Source of the DNA: Hathewaya massiliensis
Lineage (GTDB): Bacteria > Bacillota > Clostridia > Clostridiales > Clostridiaceae
Length of the DNA stretch: 64,000 nucleotides
Direction of reading: 5' to 3'
Assembly (NCBI RefSeq): GCF_902143515.1
Contig: NZ_CABFVD010000006.1
Span: forward strand, 1-64,000
Every line of letters begins with the position of its first letter. The first letter of the stretch is position 1. Below the pieces are notes generated by a model. That model did not search any database. It had not been told where the DNA came from and worked only from the letters and a program-made list of their open reading frames with translations. Both the position numbers and the translations under genes were made by a program. Below, one piece after another: positions 40,990 through 49,616 of the stretch.

Positions 40990-42246
40990 TTAAAACAAAT
41001 ATTCTATTGCTTCTTTAAATCTTTCATTACCTAGCTTTCTTTTAACCTTCTTTAACTTCTTATTTAAATTTTTATTTAATTTTTCTATATACTTTAAGGT
41101 GTATGGCAAATATTTTTCAAAGTCTATAATAAACTCATTGCTATACAGTTTCTTATTTTTAGCTATGGCAAAATAAATAAAGTTCATAGATTTTTTAATT
41201 ATAAATCTCTCTAAAACTTCATTTTTATCCTTATTTACCTTTTCTAAATCTTTTAAACCCTCTAAGGTAAAATTTAATAAATTACACGCAAGATTATCTA
41301 AGTCCCACCTATAGGCGATTTTTGTAGCTAATGTATTATGATTATTTTTTATATCTTCTCTAATATCTTGAATATCATCTGCTATTTGAAGGGATACCCC
41401 AAAAGAAAATAAAAAATATATTTCTTCTATGCTTAATTCTCCAGAAACAAGATAACCATCAGCTAAAACCGATGCTCCTCCCTTTTCAATAGAAACCTCT
41501 AAAAGTTCTTTTTCATATAAGGAACTTTTATTACCATGCTGACTTAGGCTCTTCTCCTGAGCCTCTTGAATTAAAATAAGACTTTTATACACCTCTTTAT
41601 ACTCTTCCCTATTAAACTGATTTTCTATTTTAGAAATAAGCTGAACTACCTTTTCAGAAGTATAATCTAAGGGTTCTACCTCTTCCCCCTTTAATTTTTT
41701 CTTAATTAAATTATTAAAATTCTTTTTATCCTTAGGTGATAACTCCTTATTATCTAGATAATTATCCGTATATGGATATAACAAACTATAACTTAATATT
41801 GATTGGGTTAAGCCAATCTCTTTTTTAAACATAATTTGAAGCAATACCATGGCCCAAACATTTCTCATACCTTGCCATATTTCTAAATAAGAAAGTTTAT
41901 TATCAAATTCCCTGGATTCTCTTGAAAAGTCCTCCATTACAGAAAAAAAATGAGCTATATAAGGTTCTAATTCACTTTTTTCATAGGCAGAATATTCCCT
42001 TAAGGCAAACTCTTTAACAGCGCCTTTAACCCTAGTCTTCCAAGCCCTCTTATGGATTTCCTCCTTTGGAAATCGCCCAATTAAATCCATTATTTTATCT
42101 ATACCTCTATCTGTATCTTCCTCAGCTTTTTTCTTTTCAATATAAGTAATTTCAACACCTAGCTCTGGAAAATCACTGCTAGTATTCATCCATTTTTCAT
42201 AAAAATGTTTATTTAAGTCCTTTATATCTATACCCTGTCCTAGCAT
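40990..42246 (-). CDS. Class I isoprenoid synthase-fold protein (polyprenyl synthetase-like)
   Basis: A protein of about 418 residues, all-helical. The aspartate-rich motif LQIADDIQDIREDIKNN matches the second Asp-rich motif (DDxxD) of trans-prenyltransferases, and YPYTDNYLDNKEL supplies a candidate first metal site, though it is not the usual DDxxD. The order of the two sites and the length are atypical for farnesyl or geranylgeranyl synthases, so it may be a divergent prenyltransferase or terpene-synthase-like enzyme. The ATG at 42246 follows GGAGG by 8 bases. No partner enzyme lies nearby. Confidence 0.6.
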   Translation of the reverse strand: MLGQGIDIKDLNKHFYEKWMNTSSDFPELGVEITYIEKKKAEEDTDRGIDKIMDLIGRFPKEEIHKRAWKTRVKGAVKEFALREYSAYEKSELEPYIAHFFSVMEDFSRESREFDNKLSYLEIWQGMRNVWAMVLLQIMFKKEIGLTQSILSYSLLYPYTDNYLDNKELSPKDKKNFNNLIKKKLKGEEVEPLDYTSEKVVQLISKIENQFNREEYKEVYKSLILIQEAQEKSLSQHGNKSSLYEKELLEVSIEKGGASVLADGYLVSGELSIEEIYFLFSFGVSLQIADDIQDIREDIKNNHNTLATKIAYRWDLDNLACNLLNFTLEGLKDLEKVNKDKNEVLERFIIKKSMNFIYFAIAKNKKLYSNEFIIDFEKYLPYTLKYIEKLNKNLNKKLKKVKRKLGNERFKEAIEYLF

Positions 42247-42473
42247 ATCAATTTCCTCCATGATTATTTGTGTAAAAACAATACCCTAACTATACAACAA
42301 CTATGAAACATTTATATATTTATATTATACAATAACATATAAGAGTTTTTATAATTTTATCTTTTGACTCTGAAATCTAATACTTCCTATAAATCCAAAA
42401 ACTTTATTTGTATAAATTTATCCTTTAAAAAACCTAAGAAAAATGAGACAATTAAATAAATGGAGGTGTTAAA

Positions 42474-43418
42474 ATGAAAAAATTATTAATAACCTTTGGC
42501 TTTTTAAAAGAAAGAGAAGAAGAGCTTAAAAATTTAGGCTATGAGGTCTTTGTTGAAAGAGAAAACTCTTTAGAATTTAAAGATTATATGAAGGATATAG
42601 AAGTAGTAATCGGATATGACACCTTTAGCAAGGTTGATGTGGATAAATTCCCAAGCTTAAAATGGATACAGCTTAGCAGTGTAGGTTTTGAACATCTTCC
42701 AAAACATAAAATAAAAAATAAAAATATCCTAGTTACCAATAATAAAAATAGTTACTCTATACCCATTGGTGAATGGATTATATGTAGTCTTTTAGAACTT
42801 ACCAAAAGAAGACCTTCTGCCTATAAAAATAAACTAGATAAAAAATGGCACTTAGATTTTAAAGTTGAAGAACTCTACGGAAAAACCATAGGATTTATAG
42901 GAACTGGAGATATAGCAATAGAAACAGCTAAAAGGCTTCAACCCTTTGGAGTTAAAATTCTTGGAGTTAACACAACTGGAAGAGAGGTTAATTACTTCGA
43001 TAAATGCTATGCCTTAGAAAATATAGATGAGGTCATAAGTGAAAGTCATGCTGTAATTTTAACCATCCCTCATACAGAAAAAACTCATAAATTAATGAAC
43101 AAAGAAAGACTAGAAAAACTACGTAAAGACGCAATCTTTATAAATGTATCTAGGGGAAATATTGTAGATGAAAATTCCTTAATCAATATTCTTAAAGAAA
43201 ACAAAATTAAAGGGGCAGCCCTAGATGTATTTGAGGAAGAACCCCTTCCTTTGAATAATCCACTTTGGGAATTAGAAAATGTAATTTTAACTTGCCACAA
43301 CTCTTGGATAAGCGAAAACATAAGCGAAAGACGCTGGATATTATTTATAGAAAACTTAAGAAGGTATAAAGAAGGCGAAGAATTATTAAATATAGTTGAT
43401 ATAAATAAAGGATATTAG
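42474..43418 (+). CDS. D-isomer-specific 2-hydroxyacid dehydrogenase
   Basis: A 314-residue NAD-dependent dehydrogenase. The nucleotide motif is KTIGFIGTGDIAIETAKRLQPFG; the catalytic Arg lies in FINVSRGNIVDE, the Glu in ALDVFEEEPLP, and the His in LTCHNSWISENISERR. The N-terminal substrate domain contains IQLSSVGFEHLP. It belongs to the phosphoglycerate dehydrogenase-like group; the substrate is unknown. It is monocistronic on the plus strand, divergent from the isoprenoid gene, with GGAGGTG upstream of the ATG. Confidence 0.9.
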   Translation: MKKLLITFGFLKEREEELKNLGYEVFVERENSLEFKDYMKDIEVVIGYDTFSKVDVDKFPSLKWIQLSSVGFEHLPKHKIKNKNILVTNNKNSYSIPIGEWIICSLLELTKRRPSAYKNKLDKKWHLDFKVEELYGKTIGFIGTGDIAIETAKRLQPFGVKILGVNTTGREVNYFDKCYALENIDEVISESHAVILTIPHTEKTHKLMNKERLEKLRKDAIFINVSRGNIVDENSLINILKENKIKGAALDVFEEEPLPLNNPLWELENVILTCHNSWISENISERRWILFIENLRRYKEGEELLNIVDINKGY

Positions 43419-43852
43419 TTCTTATTTTCTAAAGTACAACGAAGAGTTTCTATTACAAGGCATAAGTAGCTTCTAAATTTTATTAGGAGTAAAAAACTCC
43501 ACTTAAACAAAAGTATCTGTTTATTAATTCTATTAAAAAACCATGAATAAAGGAAGATTCTATTTATTCATGGTTTTTATTCAAGACTGCTATTCATATA
43601 CTCTCTCTACATTTATTCTTTGTTTTTACTTACAAATTATATTTATCCTTGATTTTATTATTTAATTTATATTTATTAAACTTCTCTTAAATTTAACTTT
43701 TAATCTCCTACTCCAAAATCTGTATTTTCAAATAGTACTTCTATATTATCCCTGGTTTAAGAAAATTATATTCCTCTAAACAAATTGATAAGCTCGAAAT
43801 CCCTTTTAAATCCTGTAGAATTTTCAGTCCAAACGTGCTTTTTTAAGTAGAT
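43419..43852. other. Gap containing one terminator
   Basis: About 430 bases between convergent genes. Apart from the hairpin at 43536-43578 I see no gene, RNA motif or repeat. Confidence 0.4.
43536..43578 (+). terminator. Bidirectional terminator
   Basis: AAAAACCATGAATAAA and TTTATTCATGGTTTTT form a 16-bp perfect stem with an 11-base loop. It lies between convergent transcripts. Confidence 0.88.
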
Positions 43853-44095
43853 TTAATGCACAAAATCTTTTGGATAACTTTTATGTTTCATAATTCCATA
43901 CTCTAGCATTAGCTCCTGTGCTAAATATTTAAAACCCCTACAATGTAAATCTCCTACTCCTTCACTAATTAATTCATAAGTTTGGGATTTATAAAAATAA
44001 TCCATACTTTCATCTAACCCCTTGCCGGTTTCCTTTGAAAATTCAAGTATTATATCTTTATACAACGATTGTAATAATGTTTTATTTGCTTTCAT
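43853..44095 (-). CDS. DUF3791-like small protein (third gene of DUF3990 triad)
   Basis: An 80-residue soluble, helical protein. The segment SMDYFYKSQTYELISEGVGDLHCRGFKYLAQELMLEY resembles the DUF3791 proteins that accompany DUF3990 genes; I split this motif into YFYKSQTYELISEGVGDLHC and YLAQELMLEY for recognition. It starts 2 bases after the DUF3990 stop, so the three genes form one unit. A likely role is a binding partner or antidote of the DUF3990 protein; this is inference. Confidence 0.7.
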   Translation of the reverse strand: MKANKTLLQSLYKDIILEFSKETGKGLDESMDYFYKSQTYELISEGVGDLHCRGFKYLAQELMLEYGIMKHKSYPKDFVH

Positions 44096-44097
44096 TC

Positions 44098-44577
44098 TTA
44101 CACTTCCTTACTTTTTTCATACTTTAAATATCTATCTATAATTTCTTGGTTAATAATACAAATTTGATGATTAGGTTTACAATATTGTAATCTTCTTAAC
44201 GCCTCTTCTTTACCAATTAATTGGTCTTTATACAGTTCTATTGTGTTATATACTCTATCATCAGCTATACCGCCTATAATCATATCATATTTAAAATATA
44301 TATCGCTTCCACTTCTGCAATCTAATATAAAATCTAACCATTCAATACTATACGTTGAAAATTCTTTAACTCTATAATTCATTTTAATTTTCTCTATTGG
44401 TAGTGTGTATATATTTAAATATCCAGTTTTACCTCTTATCTTAAACTTACTTGTCCAATTAATTGCTTGCTCTTCTATTCCTGTTACATAAAATCCTTTT
44501 CCGAAATCTAAAGCATCTCTTGAAAAAGATACATGAGGATTATTAACTATACAATAAGAACCATGATATACTATCAT
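44098..44577 (-). CDS. DUF3990 protein, ADP-ribosyltransferase-like
   Basis: A 159-residue protein starting MIVYHGSYCIVNNPHVSFSR, followed by DFGKGFYVTGIEEQAINW. The H of YHGS, the GKGFYVT strand and a later conserved QICIIN segment match the arrangement in DUF3990, a family assigned to the ADP-ribosyltransferase-like fold (diphtheria-toxin-like H-Y-E order). Activity is not demonstrated for this protein. The ATG overlaps the stop of the upstream DUF3791 gene (ATGA-type overlap) and the next gene starts 2 bases downstream, typical of toxin/partner operons. Confidence 0.75.
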   Translation of the reverse strand: MIVYHGSYCIVNNPHVSFSRDALDFGKGFYVTGIEEQAINWTSKFKIRGKTGYLNIYTLPIEKIKMNYRVKEFSTYSIEWLDFILDCRSGSDIYFKYDMIIGGIADDRVYNTIELYKDQLIGKEEALRRLQYCKPNHQICIINQEIIDRYLKYEKSKEV

Positions 44578-44792
44578 TTTAATACCCCTCTCTCTTTAAG
44601 TACCTCTATCAAATCTTTTACTATATAATCTTTACTTTGAGAATGTAGTGGTTCATAACAAGGAATAATATAACTTTTCAAAATATCTGTATCAATATTG
44701 ATTAATTTATAGATATCTTTTGCACTTACTCCCAATTCCACAGCTAAACTTTCAATGCAAAATATAGTAAATTCTAATACCTTTTCATCCAT
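44574..44792 (-). CDS. DUF3791-like small protein (first gene of the triad)
   Basis: About 72 residues: MDEKVLEFTIFCIESLAVEL followed by SAKDIYKLINIDTDILKSYI and a YIVKDLIEVLKERG tail. DUF3791 proteins of this form regularly precede DUF3990 genes. The ATG at 44792 follows GGGAGGTG; an in-frame ATG eight codons upstream is less well placed. It overlaps the DUF3990 gene by 4 bases. Confidence 0.72.
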   Translation of the reverse strand: MDEKVLEFTIFCIESLAVELGVSAKDIYKLINIDTDILKSYIIPCYEPLHSQSKDYIVKDLIEVLKERGVLK

Positions 44793-44970
44793 TAAAACAC
44801 CTCCCACAGTACTCATACTAATATTATATCTTATTATTTATATCATCCATAGTAATAAAAGTTTTATCCCTTTTATTTTCATAATAAGATTTCTTAGAAA
44901 ACTTCATTGATATGACTGTTACGTAATCATCTATGAACAAATTTTTAGAATTTCATTATTTCTGTAATAT

Positions 44971-45011
44971 AAATATTTAAAGAGGAACAACTGGTCCCTC
45001 TTTAAATATTT
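44971..45011 (-). terminator. Terminator of the 45046-45201 gene
   Basis: AAATATTTAAAGAGG and CCTCTTTAAATATTT form a 15-bp stem with an 11-base loop, 35 bases past the stop codon. Confidence 0.8.
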
Positions 45012-45045
45012 TATAAATTAAACAATTATTTAGTTGTAGCTTAAT

Positions 45046-45201
45046 TTAAAAACCCTTTTTCTTTATTTCTATTCCACTTTCATTTATTCCTGGCTTTTCT
45101 ATAGTTGTATCTAGTTTATTTTTCGCCCATTGATTTTGAGTTTTGCTTCCATTTGCTAAATAATTCTCTTTTGTCCATTCTCTTTTATCTTTTTTCTTCA
45201 T
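45046..45201 (-). CDS. Small hydrophilic protein (51 residues)
   Basis: Starts MKKKDKREWTKENYLANGSK and continues with TQNQWAKNK and a basic tail. The ATG at 45201 has a strong GGAGGTG upstream; the open frame extends 27 codons further without a better start. It is very polar, K/N/Q-rich and without cysteines or a membrane segment. I do not securely recognise the family; short proteins of this composition are common in spore-formers. It has its own terminator. Confidence 0.6.
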   Translation of the reverse strand: MKKKDKREWTKENYLANGSKTQNQWAKNKLDTTIEKPGINESGIEIKKKGF

Positions 45202-45258
45202 AATTACACCTCCATTAATGAAAATCTCATTAATAGTATTTGTAATTTTCCTATAAAT

Positions 45259-45302
45259 AAACTCAGCAAACTTCAAAATCACTTTTAAAGTTTGCTGAGT
45301 TT
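45259..45302 (-). terminator. Terminator downstream of the HEPN remnant
   Basis: AAACTCAGCAAACTT and AAGTTTGCTGAGTTT form a 15-bp stem with a T-run on either strand. Confidence 0.85.
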
Positions 45303-45322
45303 TTAATACTATATACCAAAAT

Positions 45323-45680
45323 TTATAACTGGGAACTAATACTCATCTCTATGAATTTTATTATTTCTTCTACAAACTTTAACCCTTCTTCAACATCTAC
45401 AGCTTCTGCAATTAATGGATCTTCAGCTGGATATCTTGTTTCAATATAATATGCATTTAAAAATGCACAATCCTTTATGAACTTCCTAAAACCCTCATTA
45501 TAAGTTGATGCTTTTTTGCACAATTTTATTAAACTATGTCCTTCTTGCAAAATTCCAGTTTTATATATCAAATACCCTTTTAGGTATTTTTCAACTGACT
45601 GTTGAAGATGAAATAATACTAATCCATAATCTCCTTCATACTCATAAAGGATTTTAGCTCCATATTATATCCCAATTCAT
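45323..45680 (-). pseudogene. HEPN-domain protein, 5' damaged
   Basis: The intact reading frame to 45323 encodes the middle and end of a HEPN helical domain (LLF-type FHLQQSVEKYLKGYLIYK, then AFLNAYYIETRYPAE). In that frame a stop (45665-45667) lies just before AKILYEYEGDYG, and no ATG follows it. An ATG at 45680 starts MNWDIIWS in a different frame, 18 bases after tenI. Compared with normal HEPN proteins about ten N-terminal codons and one frame step are missing. HEPN proteins usually pair with a nucleotidyltransferase, which is absent here. A short product from an internal TTG (45571) is possible. Confidence 0.65.
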
Positions 45681-45698
45681 ATAATATTTGAACGTTTA

Positions 45699-46286
45699 TT
45701 AATCTATTTTCCTAACTAGGTCATAAACATTATCACATTGGAAAAATCCTGACATTAATGCTACTCCATCCGCTCCTGCTTTTCTTACATCCCTAGCATT
45801 ATGTTCTGTAATTCCACCTAAAGCAATTATGGGACAACTTACTTTTTCTCTTAGTTCCTTTATAAAGTTAAGACCTTTAGGTTCTAATCCGTCTTTGCAT
45901 TTAGTAGGAAAGATATGGGATGCTAATATATAACTACATCCCAAATGATCTGCCCTAATTCCTTCTTCTATGGTATGAACTGATACGCCTATATTTTTTA
46001 TGGATTTATCTTTTAGATTTATAAAATCCTTGAAGGAAAGATGGAGAGTTTTTTCTTGTACTTCTTTAAATACCTCTGTTTTAGAGTTTATTATTATATT
46101 AGTAGCAGGGTTTACTATTTCTTTTACTTTGTAATATAATTTTTTAAAGTCTTCATTTTGCATATCTTTTTCTCTTAAGATTATGCTGTGAACTCCAGCT
46201 AGTGAAGCTTCTTTTAAGACCTTAAAATATTTTTCTTCACTAGCTAAGTTTCTATTAGTTATTAAATAAATCAAAATCTTTCCCAA
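45699..46286 (-). CDS. tenI: TenI/ThiE-like protein
   Basis: A 195-residue TIM-barrel of the ThiE/TenI family: IYLITNRNLASEEKYFK, VHSIILREKDMQNEDF, SCSYILASHIFPTKCKDG-like loop and ALGGITEHNARDVRKAGADG. The loop after the HIFPT motif and the location at the end of thiS-thiF-thiG-thiH suggest a TenI-type thiazole tautomerase rather than a second ThiE, but the two are hard to separate by eye. Its start overlaps thiH by 16 bases. Confidence 0.82.
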   Translation of the reverse strand: MGKILIYLITNRNLASEEKYFKVLKEASLAGVHSIILREKDMQNEDFKKLYYKVKEIVNPATNIIINSKTEVFKEVQEKTLHLSFKDFINLKDKSIKNIGVSVHTIEEGIRADHLGCSYILASHIFPTKCKDGLEPKGLNFIKELREKVSCPIIALGGITEHNARDVRKAGADGVALMSGFFQCDNVYDLVRKID

Positions 46287-47374
46287 TCCTTAAATATTGG
46301 TTGGAACCCTGCTTCTATTATCATGTTTCTTACTTCTTCAACTGTTCCTTCATCATTTATAGTAAACTGTGAGGTTCCTTTTGAATTTAAAGCATGTCCA
46401 CCTACTTCTGTAGATACTCCTGCACTCATTTTTGTTATTCCTAATGGAATTAAATTTCTTCTCATTTCATGATCTTCTCTAGTTGATATATTTATTCCAC
46501 TTTGCTCTGCAAATATTTTATAGGCAAGCATAATTTGAACTGTTCTCTTATCATCTACTGTATTTAATTCTCTTAATCCTCCAGCACAAGGTCTTATTCT
46601 TGGAACGGAGTAAGTTACATCTACATGAGGATATTTTTTTCTTAAATATTCTCCATGAAGTGCTGTGAAAAAAGCATCTTTTCTAAAATCTGAAAGTCCT
46701 AAAAGTGCACCAATGCTTAAACTTCTCATGCCAGCTCGCGCCCCTCTTTCTGGTGCATCTAGTCTAAATTTATAATTCTTTTTAGGTCCTGCCAAATGAA
46801 CTCTATCATAAACTTCTTCATCATAAGCTTCTTGATATACGGTAAGTCCATCTGCACCTGCTTCCACTGCTTTTTTATAATCCTCTTCACTTAAAGGTTG
46901 TACTTCTAAGGTAATTGAAGGAAAATACTCCCTCATTATTTTTATTGCCTCTACTATATAGTCAGTAGGTGAATGCACTGGACTTTCACCTGTTAATAAA
47001 ATAATGTGCTTAAAACCTTCCTTTGAAACTGCCTCTGATTCCATTTTAATTTCTTCCATAGTAAGCTTTTTTCTACATATGGAATTTTCATGATTATACC
47101 CACAATAAGCACACTTATTTATACAATAATTTGCTATATAAATTGGAGTATAAAGTAGTACAGTTCTTCCAAAATGTTTTAAAGACAACTCTCTAGCTTT
47201 TACTGCCATTTCTTCTAAAGCCTCTTCTGCCTTAGGTGATAATAAATTTAATAAATCCTCATAGCTTGGAGTTCTTTCATTAATACTTCTTAATACATCA
47301 TCTAACTCTACATTTCCCCAGTATCTATTAAAATCAAAATCTTTAAATTCCTTTATAGTATTATAAAAACTCAT
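46271..47374 (-). CDS. thiH: 2-Iminoacetate synthase
   Basis: Radical SAM enzyme that cleaves tyrosine to dehydroglycine for thiazole formation. The 367-residue protein has the cluster motif CINKCAYCGY (CxxxCxxC), LLTGESPVHSP, GADGLTVYQEAYDEEVYDRVH and IRPCAGG. It uses tyrosine, linking thiazole synthesis to the aro operon product. It overlaps tenI and follows thiG by 52 bases. Confidence 0.96.
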   Translation of the reverse strand: MSFYNTIKEFKDFDFNRYWGNVELDDVLRSINERTPSYEDLLNLLSPKAEEALEEMAVKARELSLKHFGRTVLLYTPIYIANYCINKCAYCGYNHENSICRKKLTMEEIKMESEAVSKEGFKHIILLTGESPVHSPTDYIVEAIKIMREYFPSITLEVQPLSEEDYKKAVEAGADGLTVYQEAYDEEVYDRVHLAGPKKNYKFRLDAPERGARAGMRSLSIGALLGLSDFRKDAFFTALHGEYLRKKYPHVDVTYSVPRIRPCAGGLRELNTVDDKRTVQIMLAYKIFAEQSGINISTREDHEMRRNLIPLGITKMSAGVSTEVGGHALNSKGTSQFTINDEGTVEEVRNMIIEAGFQPIFKDWERF

Positions 47375-47426
47375 TTTTATCCCCTCGATTTTTTCTATGT
47401 TAATCCCATATATAAATTAGAAATAG

Positions 47427-48197
47427 TTATTTCCCTAAAAATCCTGTTAATGGTGATGAAGCATTTCCTTTATTTGATACTCCTCCAAACTTAGATAAAT
47501 AGGCAAGCCTTCCCCCTTCTACAGCTAGACTAAAAGCTTTAGCCATATTAACAGGATCTTTTGAAGATGCTATAGCTGTGTTAACTAAACAGGCAGCCGC
47601 CCCCATCTCCATGGCTTCCATAGCTTGTGATGGTTTTCCTATTCCTGCATCAACTATAATTGGAATATCTAGTTCATCTATCATAATTTGAATAAGTTCC
47701 TTAGTCATCAACCCCTTATTACTTCCTATTGGTGCTCCAAGAGGCATAACTGCAGCAGCTCCAGCTTCCATTAATCTTCTTCCTGCATATAAATCTGGAC
47801 ACATATATGGGAATACTTGAAAACCTTCCTTTGCTAAAATCTCAGTAGCCTTTATAGTTTCCTCATTATCCGGAAGTAAATATTTAGAATCCGATATAAC
47901 CTCTATTTTAATCCAATTTCCACATCCCATGGCCTTAGCTATTCTTGCTATTCTTACAGCTTCCTCTGCATTAGTTGCACCTGAAGTGTTTGGAAGTAAA
48001 ATTACATCCTTAGGAATATTAGATAAAATATCCTCTTCTTTATTGTCTAAATCTATTCTTCTTATTGCTAAAGTTATAACCTGTGAACTACTTTTATCTA
48101 AAACATCTTTTATAAGTTTATTTGAAGGATATTTTCCTGTACCTACAAATAATCTACTATTTAATTCTCTTCCACCGATTTTTAAAGTATCTCCCAT
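47427..48197 (-). CDS. thiG: Thiazole synthase
   Basis: Builds the thiazole phosphate ring from deoxyxylulose-5-phosphate, dehydroglycine and ThiS thiocarboxylate. The 256-residue barrel shows [68 protein letters not shown] and [20 protein letters not shown]. It begins one base after the thiF stop. Confidence 0.97.
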   Translation of the reverse strand: MGDTLKIGGRELNSRLFVGTGKYPSNKLIKDVLDKSSSQVITLAIRRIDLDNKEEDILSNIPKDVILLPNTSGATNAEEAVRIARIAKAMGCGNWIKIEVISDSKYLLPDNEETIKATEILAKEGFQVFPYMCPDLYAGRRLMEAGAAAVMPLGAPIGSNKGLMTKELIQIMIDELDIPIIVDAGIGKPSQAMEAMEMGAAACLVNTAIASSKDPVNMAKAFSLAVEGGRLAYLSKFGGVSNKGNASSPLTGFLGK

Positions 48198-48198
48198 T

Positions 48199-49017
48199 TT
48201 AAATCTCCCCTTCTCCTAAAATTATTCTTAATGCCATATTTGCCATATGATTTGCACATATAGAAACCCTTGGTGCCATAAGCCCTGATCCTTCCCTAGC
48301 CTCATTTATTCCATCACCACAAATATAAAATTTATTTGTTATTTTCTTAGTAGTTATATCATTAGAAGAATAAAATCCAGCCATACCAGATGAAGCTATT
48401 ACTATTTTATCTTTCATATTAGTTAAAACTTCATTACATAGTTCTGCCTTATACTTTGCATTATCAAAAGCTTCAATAATTATATCTACATCCTTAAATA
48501 TTTCTTTTATATTCTCCTTTTCTATTTTTTCTACTAAGTCTCCTACATCAATAAAAGGATTAATATTAAAAATATGCTTTTTTAAAGCCTTAACTTTATA
48601 TTCACCAATATCTTCAATAAAATATTGTTGCCTATTTAAATTTGAAGGCTCCACCACATCAAAATCCACAATTTTAATATATCCTACCCCAAGTCTTGCA
48701 AGCGATATGGCTATATTAGAACCAATTCCTCCAACTCCTGCAATGCCAATTCTAGCCTTGTTCACCTTTTCAAATACTCCTGGTGTATGCCTTGCCATGA
48801 TTATTCCTTGCAATTCTTCTTTACTTGGAACTTCCCCCTTTTTTATAAATACAATCCTATCTCCTTTTTTTAACTCCTTGTCCTCTTCTAAAGGAAACCC
48901 ATTTAAAATAACCAAATCACTATTAGGCTTAATTTTTTCTTTAAGTTTAAAACAAGTTTCCCCACTTTCAACTTCTGTATGCTTTTCATTAACCTTAATT
49001 ACAATTTTCCCCTCCAA
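48199..49017 (-). CDS. thiF: ThiF, ThiS adenylyltransferase, with N-terminal ThiS-like domain
   Basis: A 272-residue E1-like enzyme. Residues about 80-272 carry [19 protein letters not shown], the [19 protein letters not shown]-binding segment and a [19 protein letters not shown] tail. Residues 1-65 look like an extra ubiquitin-like/ThiS fold ([20 protein letters not shown]-like region) but end without the GG tail of a sulfur carrier, so this domain probably has a structural or regulatory role. A true ThiS is encoded upstream. ThiF adenylates the ThiS C-terminus. Confidence 0.9.
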   Translation of the reverse strand: MEGKIVIKVNEKHTEVESGETCFKLKEKIKPNSDLVILNGFPLEEDKELKKGDRIVFIKKGEVPSKEELQGIIMARHTPGVFEKVNKARIGIAGVGGIGSNIAISLARLGVGYIKIVDFDVVEPSNLNRQQYFIEDIGEYKVKALKKHIFNINPFIDVGDLVEKIEKENIKEIFKDVDIIIEAFDNAKYKAELCNEVLTNMKDKIVIASSGMAGFYSSNDITTKKITNKFYICGDGINEAREGSGLMAPRVSICANHMANMALRIILGEGEI

Positions 49018-49212
49018 CTATAACTCCCCTTCTGTATAGGCACCTGTTATCATCTAAGCTGAATATGTAAATTCATCTAAGCTCATTGCGTGTCACTCTC
49101 ATGTAAACATATACTTTTATCTAATTTCTAAATCAGATATGTAGTCTATGCCTAGTTAACATATAATTTATATCCAATAAAACAAATTTATAAACTTAAT
49201 ATAATGAAATTT
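49018..49212 (-). other. Spacer between thiS and thiF
   Basis: About 195 bases inside an otherwise tight operon. No ORF, T-run hairpin or known RNA motif is recognised. Confidence 0.35.
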
Positions 49213-49407
49213 TTAGCCTCCACCTACAAAGGATACAACTTCTATGGTGTCATCATCTTTTAAATTCACTTTTGAATAATCTTCTTTTGATACTATTTTC
49301 TTATTAAGCTCTACCACAACCCTAGATTCATTTACGTTTAACTTTTTTAATAAATCACTAATATTATTAATACCTTCTATTGAAAAATCTCTTCCATTAA
49401 CCTTCAT
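49213..49407 (-). CDS. thiS: ThiS sulfur carrier
   Basis: A 64-residue ubiquitin-fold carrier: MKVNGRDFSIEGINNISDLL, VVVELNKKIVSKEDYS and the C-terminal EVVSFVGGG, whose terminal Gly-Gly is adenylated by ThiF and then thiocarboxylated. The ATG at 49407 has GAAGGTG upstream. First gene of the thiazole operon after the TPP riboswitch and two tandem terminators. Confidence 0.93.
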   Translation of the reverse strand: MKVNGRDFSIEGINNISDLLKKLNVNESRVVVELNKKIVSKEDYSKVNLKDDDTIEVVSFVGGG

Positions 49408-49432
49408 ATTTTCACCTTCTTTCAAAAATAAA

Positions 49433-49460
49433 AACACCTAGCGGGTTAATGCTAGGTGTT
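49433..49460 (-). terminator. Second terminator between TPP riboswitch and thiS
   Basis: AACACCTAGC and GCTAGGTGTT form a 10-bp stem with an 8-base loop, followed on the minus strand by TTTTATTTTT, 26 bases before the thiS start. Confidence 0.8.
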
Positions 49461-49513
49461 AATTTACATTCTTTGAAATTCAACTTTTAATTAATTAGTA
49501 TTTTATAAAAATA
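49459..49513. repeat. 55-bp dispersed repeat, copy 1
   Basis: About 51 of 56 bases match 56939-56993 in the same orientation; both contain AAATTCAACTTTT.ATTAATTAG followed by TATTTTATAA. Function unknown. Confidence 0.6.
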
Positions 49514-49559
49514 CTTACTAATTTAATATAAAATCAAAGCAATAAATATTAATAAAAAA

Positions 49560-49578
49560 AGCTTGCAAAAAGCAAGCT
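49560..49578 (-). terminator. First terminator after the TPP riboswitch
   Basis: AGCTTGC and GCAAGCT pair around a 5-base loop, followed on the minus strand by seven Ts. About 40 bases downstream of the riboswitch, it is the likely expression platform. Confidence 0.8.
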
Positions 49579-49616
49579 AATTAATTCATAAAATATTATA
49601 ATTATTTATTAATTTG

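Noticed and set aside
45699-46286. Second bona fide thiamine-phosphate synthase (thiE)
   Set aside because: Operon position and loop sequence favour a TenI-type role; a thiE with all signatures exists at 28544-29179.
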